Assembly: GCA_013420905.1 (NCBI GenBank)
Contig: JAAXNY010000005.1
Span: forward strand, 248,001-312,000
Source: Collybia mongolica
Taxonomy: Eukaryota; Basidiomycota; Agaricomycetes; Agaricales; Clitocybaceae
Direction of reading: 5' to 3'
Length of the DNA: 64,000 nt
The position numbers were made by a program, and so were the translations under genes. The stretch's first letter is position 1, and every line of letters starts with the position of its first letter. Below are positions 34,764 to 45,142 of the stretch, in pieces. The notes under the pieces were generated by a model. That model was given only the letters and a program-made list of their open reading frames with translations, searched no databases and was not told the origin of the DNA.

Positions 34764-37187
34764 ATGTCGCCAGCGCTGCCGGTGGGGTTTCTCGACGTGC
34801 TGTACTGCCTCGGCGCCATATGGGTCGTGACGGGGCTCTTCAGGGCTGGTGTGGCGCGGTGGCGCGGGGGCGTGCGGACGACGCCTCTGCAGGGCCCGCC
34901 GAACCAGAGCTTGTTGTTTGGGCTGTATAGGTATGTGAACGATGCGGAGGACGCTGCTGCTGTGTATGAGGGCTGGGCGGCGCGGTACGGGCCGGCATTT
35001 AGGGTCCCGCTGGGGCTTGGGTCCTCGAAGATTATTATATGCGACCCGAAGGCGAATGCGCATTTTTATGCGAAGGAGACGTTTGGGTATGTGCAGACGA
35101 AGTTGGCGAGGGTGTTTATTGAGAATCTTGTGAGTTGGTGTAGGATGATGAATGTTTTTTTTTTTTGTGGTTGTTGTTGTTGATTCGTGTGTTTTTAGTT
35201 TGGGCGGGGCTTGCTTTGGGCGGAAGGGGAGAGTCATAAACGGTATGTAAAGTTCTCTCACTGTGGAATAGTGTTCATTCGCTGATTTTGTACCAGCCAA
35301 CGGAAGGCACTTTCGCCGGCGTTCAGCAATGCGGCGATCCGTAGACTTACTTCCGTGTTTTACGATTCTGCGTACAAGGTAAGGCTATCATAATCAATCC
35401 CACTTCCTCCCGCACCATTCTGAGATTTTTTATCTAGATGAAAGACAACTGGGACGCCGTACTCGACTCAACCTCTGGCGACGCCATGATCGACGTGCAA
35501 AAATGGTGCGTCTTTTGAGATATCCCCAGTTCCCCCCCCCTCTCTTTCTCTAATACCACATCACGATCGCCCAGGATGAATCACATCTCGTACGTCATGC
35601 TCACCACACCCACCCCCAGACGCCTCTCACCTCCCCACCCCTCCAGATTAGACTCAGTCGGCATCGCAGGCTTCGGCCACGACTTTGGCGCGCTCGACGG
35701 TAAGCACCCGCCCGTGGTCGAGGTGTTCGAGAGCATCGGGTCGTCGGACAAGAGCCTCCTCTCGCAATTCGTGTTCCTCATGGGGCCGGTCTTCCCGACG
35801 CTGCAGCACCTGCCGACGAGCGACAACCGGCTGTTCAAGCGGCTGCGCGCGACGATGAGCGAGATTGCGGACGAGCTGCTGGCGAGGACGAGGAAGGAGA
35901 GGGAGGGGAAGGGGGTGGGGGAGAAGGCGGAGGAGAAGTCGGTTATTGGACAGCTGAGTATGTTTTTTTTTTGGAAATCTTACATTGAGGAGGATCCGAT
36001 GTGTTGCTTCGATTTTTAGTCAAGGCTGAAAGTGCGAATACGGAACTTCAGATGTCGCAAGAGGAAGTCTTGGCTCAGGTATGTTCTTTCACGTGTCCTA
36101 CCTCACCCTCGCTGATTAATGTGTAGATGGTGAGTCGACTTTTACCAACAAGAACAATGGCGTGATTTTTGACAAAATTGGATTAATAGAACGTGTTGCT
36201 ACTCGCAGGTGCGTACCACTGCATCCAAACTACTTCCAAAAATGCTGACCGCCACACCAAGGCTACGAAACCACATCCAGTAAGGTCTAGTTTTGCATTC
36301 CAAAGCTCTTGACTACAATAGCGAGCCCCTTGCAGTTAGCCTCACGGTAAGCCATCTTATCACTCCCCAGTACTATTGCTGACGGTCACGCCGCACATTA
36401 GTGGGCGCTTATCGAACTCGCAAGAAGATCCGAGAAGCAGGAGAAGCTCCGGCGAGAGCTAGACCAGTTTTCCGGAACTGACCCCACCTGGGAACAATTA
36501 GCTTCAGGCCTGCCCTACCTCGACGCCGTCGTCCACGAAATCCTCCGCATCCACGCCCCTGTCTCGGAGACGACACGTGTGGTACGTATTTGTCCACCAG
36601 GTCCTAACTAAAACCCCCCCCCCCCGTGCCCTGGACGCGCTGGGCCGGGGAGAACTGACGCCGGTGGGTTTACTAGGCCACTGAGGACGATGTAATCCCG
36701 TTCGCGATGCCGATCACGACGAGCACGGGCGAGACGGTGATGAGTCTCACAGTGGCGAAGGGGACGATCGTGTCCTCGCCCATCCGCGCCATGAATCGGT
36801 CAGAAGTGTTCTGGGGGCCGAATGCGAAGGAGTTCGAGCCGGAGCGGTGGCTTGAGCCCACCGCGATGCGGTCAAAGGAGATTTCTGGGCATAGGAACCT
36901 TCTGACGTTCTCGGATGGGCCGAGGATCTGCTTGGGGAGGCAATTTGCGCTTTCGGAATTCAAGGTTCGTTTGGGTGATCTTTTGGAGAGAATGATTATG
37001 TGGGTGTGATTAACCGAGGGGCTGCTGCTTATAGGCCGTGTTGTCCGTTCTCATTCGCAACTACATGTTCGAGTTGCCCGATGGCCCTACGACGAAGATA
37101 GAAAGGCACAAGGGGATTTTGCCCCGGCCGAAGGTTGCTGGCCAGGTTGGAGCGAAGACGCCGATGAGGATAAGACGCGTTGAATAG
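34764..37187 (+). pseudogene. Cytochrome P450 monooxygenase, one-base frame excess
   Basis: Start 34764 gives a membrane anchor (FLDVLYCLGAIWVVTGLF) and PPNQSLLFG. Exons are 34764-35129, 35199-35242, 35297-35378, 35438-35505, 35575-35589, 35647-35957, 36019-36078, 36127-36129, 36190-36208, 36262-36279, 36336-36346, 36402-36581, 36677-36964 and 37035-37187. Landmarks are the I-helix MNVLLLAG-YETTS (oxygen activation), K-helix EILR, and heme loop FSDGPRICLGRQFAL with the ligand Cys. P450s oxidise lipophilic substrates at the endoplasmic reticulum. Exon lengths sum to 1618, one more than a multiple of three. Removing one base in exon 36019-36078 (near the GG at 36060-36061) gives a perfect 538-residue protein with EEVLAQ before the I-helix. 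So it is either frameshifted or a sequence error. Clan and subfamily cannot be assigned. Confidence 0.8.
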
Positions 37188-37505
37188 GGTAGTATTATGT
37201 AACATTTGTACTTTGAGCATCTGAATTTATCTGATTGGTTCGCCAAGCGTGAGAAAAAGGGACAAATTGGGCAACCGGCGGAGACCAAACGGAGTGTCAC
37301 GGACCTTCCGGGTTCGGCCGACGCCGTTTGATGATTGCGCCTTGTCATCGTCCGTGGTACATCGGGGGGCATCAGAGACCACAGACTACAGTCCCGCTGT
37401 GCCCGCGCAAAGTCCTTGTGAGGTGCCTCCTTCATCTTTTCATCATCCACCGTTAACATCCAACATGCATCCCGTCCCAGCTGCAAAAATCGTTGCCCTC
37501 GACAG

Positions 37506-39303
37506 ATGGATGGGTACGGCGTCAACACATCGCCGCAGATGCACCATGTGCCGCAGACACAGAGCTCGCTGCAGGGGGCGTTGAGTAGCGGGCTTTCCGC
37601 GTCAGATCAGGTAAAGCGGACTCGTGAATGGCTTTTGGTGCAGCCAACTAACGGTGAGGGCGATTTGGTGTGACTTGAATGATTCTAGGAGATGCAGCGG
37701 CACGTTGAGGAATATAACCGGACGATTACTGTTGTATTTTGGTACAAGGTGAGCTATCGCTGTTACATCCGATCGTGGCCTGGGCTCCGATTGGCTGCGA
37801 TGGCCATTTCCACCCAAGCTTCTGGCCAGCTCGACTAGTTAACAGTCAGATCGGGCGGCGTTTGGGCGCCCCTCCACATTCCTGTCCGCGGGCACAACGT
37901 AAAGCGAACTAATTACATCACGACGACAGGCAGAAACAGAGCCAATACGGCTTCAACAGATGATACCGACCTTCCCATACTTCCACTTATCGTGCTTGGC
38001 CCCCCTGGTGACGGACCTGGGCCTGACGAGCAAGTCGTTCGTGGACACCTACGACCCACGCCGGGGCAAGTGGGAGCAGCATACCATCGAGACGGTCCGC
38101 GTTGTCGAGCCGCAGGAAAGAGTACTGTATCGTAGTCGGCGGAGCCTCCTCGACGGGTTGAGCGAGGACGAGTGCCCCGGCCTGCGCGAGGAGCTCCATT
38201 CTCAGCAGTTCAAGTATGGCCGTCCTCAACCGTTGCCACCTCCACCACCACCACCCACACCATCCCAACAAGCCCAGGTAGATTGGCAGTCGAGTAGGGG
38301 CCCGTTAAAACGCTCACCACCCACGCCCGAACCAGCCCCAGCCCCAGCCCCGCCCAAAGTACACATCACAAACGGATACTACATCACGCACACAGCAACT
38401 CCCAATCCCACCCCGACCTCTTTAGGCACACCCGTCGCGAGCACCTCGGCACTAATCCCAGCACCGCAGGACCAATCAAAACCGGTGCTCCAGCCCCCCT
38501 TCTACACCAACCCCGCCGCCGCAAGCACCCCAACCACCGCCAGCCCCCCCTCCACCACAACGCCCGCCGCCCCTGCCACCACCCCCTCCCCGCGCAATCC
38601 CGCGCCCAGCACGCCCGACGACACCCCGCCAATCCCCTACCACCCGCACCCACCGCTCAAGCGCTGGCCAAACGACTACACCGTCGCCGAGCTGACCGCG
38701 GGGTTCCGCGCGATGGAGGCGCTCGTCGCGCACGCGCCTGCGGGTGCGGCGGTGACGCAGCGCGCGGCGTTCGAGCGCGTGTTCGGGAGCCGCTATGTGA
38801 AGAGCACCGTGTGCCGCCACCGCGGCGTGTGGAGGAAGGCGCAGGGCGCGTTGAGGGAGCAGTTTGAGGCGCTGGGGTCGGACGAGCGCGCGTGCTGGGG
38901 AGAGTTTATACGGCGTGTTGAGGGAAGGCCGCCGGCGAAGGGGCTTGGGGGTGTGCCTCTCGGGGGGCCGGGGATGGGGATGGGGCCGCAGCAAGGGGTG
39001 ATGATGTACCCTGGCCATGGGGGGGCGGTCGTGGCGGGCCGGATGGTGCTTATGGGTGGTGGCGCGGGTGGCGTGGAGAGTGTACAGGCCCCGATGATGC
39101 CCCCGCGCGCGGGGGAGGACGGGAGGAGCGTCGAGGAAGAGCCGATCATGGCGTCGCTGCAAAAGCCTGAAGGGGAAGGTGCGGTGTTTTGTTTTTTCCT
39201 CTTTGCGTGTGTCGCTTTGCGAGTGGAGTTGACGCAAGGTGTGTTTGTAGATGAAGGTTCGGGGTCGGTGCAGAGTGGCGGGTTTCAGCGGGATAGGGTG
39301 TGA
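37506..39303 (+). CDS. Conserved-looking protein of unknown function, Pro/Ala/Thr-rich
   Basis: Exons 37506-37610, 37689-37748, 37930-39178 and 39251-39303 give 488 residues. The last intron is 72 nt and open, so its retention would also stay in frame. The N-terminal block (EMQRHVEEYNRTITVVFWYK, then FPYFHLSCLAPLVTDLGLTS, KWEQHTIETVRVV, SLLDGLSEDECPGL) looks globular. The middle is Pro/Thr/Ala low complexity with a PPPPPPP run. A second globular, basic block follows (YTVAELTAGFRAMEALV.., RVFGSRYVKSTVCRHRGVWRKA), which could bind nucleic acid by its Arg/His content, but that is a guess. The tail is Gly/Met-rich. No family is recognised. Codons change from C-rich to G-rich around 38700. Confidence 0.65.
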
Positions 39304-41000
39304 TGTGTGGGGCTGGGGACGGGGACGGGGACGGGGACGGGTTGAAGCGGTTTGGGATTTATGGTATTTATGGTATGGGCGCTTGGTGGGGTTGGTGGAT
39401 GAGGGTGGATTTTGCAATTATGTATATTAGGGATGGGGTTTTTTGGGGTGTGAATTGTATGGGAGATGGGATATGTGCGATGGTATATTGTATTTCGTTG
39501 TCGAGTGACTGGTGACTCGTGACGGACTTTCTGCTGCAAGGACGATGGGAACCACCTCCCTTTATGTGCGTAGAGACGCACCTTTTGAGATACTGACTGG
39601 TCCGTGCCAACAGATCTTGGTTCTCCTCATAGTCATAGTATATCAGCCTCGCGAGAACCCCCAAGTATGTAACAAGCTCGACTGTCCACCATACGCATAT
39701 TCTACAACAAACCACAGCATAATTTGACAAGTCCCCGAAAGATTCGATGCCGCGGCAACCCTCACCCCCCGCACTAACCACTCACACCATCCCTTCCTGG
39801 CCACTACGATCGGTAGCACTATGCGTCTTCCCCCTCGAGTCCGTGTTTAAGCTCCGACTCATCATCGGGCATTGACACCTGCCCCGTGGACGCCTCAGCT
39901 GCGGGCCATGAACCGATCGTCGTCGTCGTTGGAGCCGTGCCGCCGTTCCTGGGTGCCGCCTGGGATGTGTTGGACCACCATCGGGGCGTGGTGCTTCTCC
40001 GTGGCGTTGGTGCCTGGCACGAGGTCCAAAATGGACGACCAGGACGATCAGCGTCGGGAGTATGCCCTGTGCAGCGATATCAGTACCTCCCCCCCGCCAA
40101 AGCCTGGAGGAAGAGACTGTTTACGTGTTTACGATGGTTGGTATTTGCATGTCGAGGACGGTATAGATGCCCTCGCGGTGTATGCCGTCGAGGATCAAGC
40201 TGAGGAGCTGTGGTTTCCCGGGATATTGGGTCTGCGTAAAGAGGGAGGGATGGCTCGCGGGCTTAACCATTATAAGAGCGGTACAGGAGCCCGGACTCGA
40301 TGATCAGCATCAAGGGGCCTCGGTATGCGCTTTTTTGACTTTTTCCAGAAGGAGAGTTGTCCGAGTGAGCAGCTTGTTACTGGCGCCACTGCAGGTACCT
40401 AAGAGTCGTCGTCGAGTGAACCTCGTGCGCGGACTAGTGATGAAGGCATGGAAAACATTTATCATATCCGACCGGAAATTAGGATGGTGCATAGGAGGGT
40501 ATTGGCCACGATGATGGCAGTCGATTCATCCGAGGTCAGTGAAGGTGAGAGGACACTATGGGCGGACCCGCTGCTGGTAGCACCAGAAAGACAGGTAGGA
40601 TAGTTATAAATCCAGTAATTCTGGCCCCAGACGATCCAGTCGCGCCAAAGCAAGATCATGTCGCGAATCAATAACTACGAGAGCCATTCAGCACAAGAGG
40701 GTTTCGCTATTCTGCGAAGTGCCGTATCTGTATGCAATAGCTTCGAGAATGCAGACATGGTGTCAATAGGCCCCAATATGAGCATCAGCATCGAATTTCG
40801 TCTTGATTTGGACTCCTGTATGCCACTCCAAAATTTCGGCATAAGCCTGGGGAGCATGAGTAGATATGTAACCCAATGTAACAAGACTACTGACCATAGT
40901 TGTGCTACCAGCGAGTATTGGGATAGTGAGTTCAGGTTCATTGTGGTGAATAGATTGATGTTCTTCTGACTGATGGATGCCTTATCCTGGAAGAACTGCT
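39304..41000. other. Intergenic, no supported gene
   Basis: It starts with a GGGGAC tandem run (39312-39341). Frames at 39872-40303 and 40658-40969 lack motifs or splice support. GC falls towards 41 kb, where transposon-like DNA begins. Confidence 0.35.
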
Positions 41001-41239
41001 GTAGGAGCGAGATAATCCCTTCATGTTGATAGGGTTTACTGTTGATAGCAGTCCCATTTGCCTAAGGAAATCATCTAATGAGTTGGAATTTGTGAATGGT
41101 GAGCCAAAATCTCACATTGCATGCATAAATGAAATCGTTGTTTGTTGTGAGGCCCTTCACATGTGATGTACACCCATGCCGTAATCCATACTTGTCCTCG
41201 ATTTTTGGATGCGCATACTTGCGGAGATCAGTACAAATA

Positions 41240-42660
41240 TTTAGAAATCAAGTCCTAATCTTGAAGAGATTCAGTAAGTAGTGAGTAACAAAAGTTTGAG
41301 CTTACCAGGTGGCCAATTGTGTCTCCATAGTCAGCATCATATGTCAACCAATGGGCAATGTGAGAGGCATTGACGGACTTGGTGGCCTTTCAAACGAGTG
41401 TACGGAAGACAATGTCAATGGTGTCTGGAGAGGGAAACATGTCCTTGAAAAGTTCATAATGAAATGCTTGCTCAAATCCTGCATGTATGACGGATTTCAT
41501 CAGTTTTGATTGAGGTTTTAGGCAGATATAACACTGGTTCTTCTCGAAAATAAGGCAAGTACTTGCATGCCAAGTATTTTGGGTGTTGTTGGATGCGTTG
41601 TCACTGTCATTGCCATCATTATCAGTATTGTTGTTCTTGCTGATGCTGCTACTGCTGGTTATGTCACATGGTTCAAAATTGAGGTTGCTGTTCAAGTGAT
41701 CGCTTTCGAGGACAACATGACAGAGCTGACTGCCCCACCATGGTTGCTGGGATGCTCAGGTTAGGGTGGGTGATGCCAGGGGAGTTAAAATGAATTACAC
41801 CAGCTCCATGAGCTCTCTGGCGTTTTCTTGGTACTCTATGGTGGGGCTCCTCAAAACAAATGATGTTAAAAAATGATTGAACATGGTTAGATACAAAGTT
41901 TATACCTGTCTTGTTGGCAGCAAAGGTGGCTCAGCCTTGATGTCTTGAGGAAAGTCATCCTGTTTGTCTGTAGGGTTGTCAATCTCAGCTGGTGCATTGT
42001 CGTTGCTTGGTGCTGAGTTGTGGTTGTTGAAGTGGTTGTTGTTGTCAGCCTCACCACCATCACGTGCCTTCCAGACTGGTTGCTAATATGGGTAAGTATG
42101 CTGAATAATCAATCAATACTGGACCACATACCTCAAACACCTCACTGACTTCACCCTTGAAGGCTTCATTGTCATCAGCATCCTCAGATTCATCCTCAAC
42201 TAGGTCCTGCCTATCATCTTCATCCTCATGTGTGCTTTCATTGTCTTCATCCTCACTCTCGACAACTTTGTGGGCCACAACCTTAGAGGCAAACTGTGCT
42301 AGAAGGGCCTCTCAAGTTCTTGCACCTGGCATAGCAGGCCTGACCTGTATTCTTAACTGTTGCTTTGGCTTCTCCCAACAATCAACATCTATGTCCTCTA
42401 CTGCAGCATATTTTGCTGGGAATTTGAAAGGTGAGTTTTGGTTGTGTGTATAGTGAAAGGACAAACCATGGTTTCTTCTCTCAGTGGACTCAGCCTGTGA
42501 GTTGGGTATACCCTCAGCTTGACTTTCAACCACCCCACTTCCAAACTCTTGGCTGAACCAGCTGATAATATTTAAAGTAAGCTCTAATTCAAGAAAGCAA
42601 TGAGTTGACAAACTGACATCAATTATTTCCTTCAGCAAAGCCAATCCGTGCATTGGGGAT
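41240..42660 (-). pseudogene. Unidentified minus-strand gene pieces, probably transposon-associated
   Basis: Open pieces on the minus strand show coherent protein-like sequence: ELELTLNIISWFSQEFGSG (42.6 kb), an Asp/Glu-rich block (42278-42060), LMKSVIHAGFEQAFHYELFKDMFPSPDTIDIVF (41.45 kb) and, across a possible intron, SVNASHIAHWLTYDADYGDTIGHL (41.3 kb). This suggests a spliced gene. The last pieces vaguely recall basidiomycete DUF6532 proteins, which often accompany transposons. No complete model could be built. Confidence 0.35.
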
Positions 42661-43481
42661 TTTCATTCCTTGGTTGTCCACTCTAGTATTGGCTGGGCAA
42701 GTGTATGTGAGTATATCTGAATATGAGACCTGCTATGTGATGTTGCTCTCACCTTGTGGCTTGCCTTTAGCTGCCTGTGCCTGCTGTTCCTGTCCTTTTT
42801 GTTGATGGATGGGCTGAGTGTCTGGTGGGTATGTCAGTGGGATGATTAACAGGTGAGTAGAGGATTCAGCCTTCTTTTGCTGTTTTTGATTTCTTCGTCA
42901 CTGGTGCAGTTGCAGCTGACGCTGCTTGTTTTTGACTGGTGGTGTTGTTCCAGACTGATGAACATTAGCTACACACCATGTGATGGAGTGCCCCCACATA
43001 CTAACATTCTCCAAAGCTCGACACTTTGTATTATGACCACCTGTTAATACATGGTAAGTCTGGTTGGTTGTCAATTGATGGTAGACTGTGACCTGATGTT
43101 TCTTGTTGTAGGCAAAGTGCATCTTCTGCTTCCTTGAGTTTGTTACATGCCTGTGTATCAGCACGCTTTTCTTGAGGTGTTTGAGTGTCAAATCTAGAAA
43201 CTAGCATTGTGGAATAATGAATGTATGTATGGGATGTTCCAAATATGAGAAGAGAATTAATGGAGTTTGTGTTGTTGTTAGAAAAGTGGTAATGGATAGA
43301 AAGAGGGGAGTGGTGGTGAATTGGTAGAGAGAGGAATGGTGAGGGGAAACAAATCTATTTGGGTAGCAGCATGATTTGGGGTATATTAATTTAGTGTAAT
43401 TTGTAAGTTCCGAATATTGCAGCTCTGTCTTTGCCCCAGGCCTATTTGCCACAGCCATCCACAACACACTCATTGATTCTC

Positions 43482-44830
43482 ATGGCATATGCATGTCCTG
43501 CATGTCAAATAGCTGTTTTGCAAAAATTCATCAAGCTCCATCTTCAACATAGTAGGGATCAACATTGTACAGCTTACTTGGCCAGCCTTCAACACCCACT
43601 CCCTGATGAGTCCAAACCTAACCAGAGAATTATGTTTGGCCCAGCTTTGGCTCATGATGGTGGAGCCCAACATGTACCAGAGGAACCATTGCATGTTCTT
43701 CCAGGCAGGGATTTCTTTGGCAATTATGCCAACTATGATGAGGAGGAATTTGGAATGGCTGGTGCCAGTAATGATGCAAGGATGGATTGTGGTGAGAGTA
43801 GAGACTTGGATGAAGATGAAGATAGTGATGATGAAGGCCATTGGGCTGCCAATGATGCTGAGGATGAGATGGGCCCTGAAATAGAGCAACCTCATACAAG
43901 GACTGTACACCCACCCATTGACATAGATGACTTGAATGATGGCCCACCCCCTGCTATTCAAGCACATCGGCTAGAAGCAGAGGCAAAACTAAAGAACCAT
44001 CCTTTCATTGTCAAGTATGGTAATCAAGCAGGTGATTCTCTGTCCCCAACAAAGGATGCCTACCTGGAGAACCAACACTACCATGATAGCCTTGACAATC
44101 CAGGAAGTTTTTATGTACCATTTACCTCACAAATGGAATGGGAAATTGCTTGTTGGGCTAAATTCCAAGGGGCCAGCTCTACTGCATTCTCTGATGTTAT
44201 GGCCATTGATGGAGTACATAGCTTATTGGTATTCAAAGCTTGTACCATGCTAATGTAATACTTTCTAGGTTGTTGAAAAACTTAGACTTTCATTCAAGAA
44301 TTCAGCTGAACTCAACAAGTTGATTGATAAACAACTTCCTGGCTGCCCTACATTTCAGCATCATTCTCTTGAACTTGGGGGAAAATTTTTTGATATTTAC
44401 CTTAATGATATCAAAGCTTGTATCAAAGCTTTGTACAGTGACCCAGACTTTGCTCCATACCTCATAAATGCACCAGAGCAACATTTCACAAATAGTTCAT
44501 GTGAAATGAGAATGTACCATGATATGAATACAGGTGAATGGTGGTGGTCAACACAGGTAAAGAAAAATTAATTAATAAGGGTCTCTATATACTGTACACA
44601 TGCTCACCATTGCCCTGGGAACCCTTGGATCAGGATACAGGTCCAGGTGCAACAGTCATCCCTATTATCCTATCCACAGACAAAACACAACTCACACTCT
44701 TCAGAACAAAAGTGCCTATGCACTCTATATGACCATTGGTAATATCCCAAAAGAGATTCACAGAAACCATCATATTGTGCATATGTCCTTCTGGGTTACC
44801 TCCCTACTTCATGTCTTCTCCATATAAGCA
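43482..44830 (+). pseudogene. Plavaka/CACTA-type transposase, N-terminal part, broken
   Basis: Exon 43482-44213 starts MAYACPACQ with a C2H2-like finger (C-x2-C..H..C) and an acidic stretch, then YVPFTSQMEWEIACWAKF. It splices to 44269-44556 (LRLSFKNSAELNKLIDKQLPG.., MRMYHDMNTGEWWWSTQ), and a third exon from about 44640 has GPGATVIPIILSTDKTQLTLF. These are hallmark blocks of the Plavaka transposases common in basidiomycetes. After TLFRTK a base is missing (about 44712): the next block SAYALYMTIGNIPKEI is in another frame, and a second slip follows. The gene then runs into a LINE insertion at 45143, with possible continuation after 47515. Not functional. Confidence 0.78.
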
Positions 44831-45142
44831 ACTTGAGGTAGAGGGCCATTACTGGCAGATATGAGTCCTTATGTTTTTTTTTTGATTAACTTTTCTTTAT
44901 ATTTCTAGAACCAGGTTGTTGCAACAGAATTAGCTATCCAGAATCTCTTCAACTTTATATTACTTTTTGTGGTTGATAAGTTTGGTTCTGGAACACTTGT
45001 CAGGCATTGTCCTAGAATTAGATTGTAGGGTACAGGGAGTAGCTTGACAATATGGAAGGCCTGATGGATGCCCAACATGAAGATGTAAATATGACCACAC
45101 ATTTGAGCTTGCCAAATACTTGTTGCATTTCTGTATGGGGTC

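Noticed and set aside
38476..39417. 313-codon minus-strand frame
   Set aside because: Mirror of the G-rich end of the gene at 37506-39303, with Arg/His/Pro composition and no domain.
39872..40303. 143-codon frame
   Set aside because: Overlaps equally long frames in other phases; composition is not protein-like and no motif is seen.
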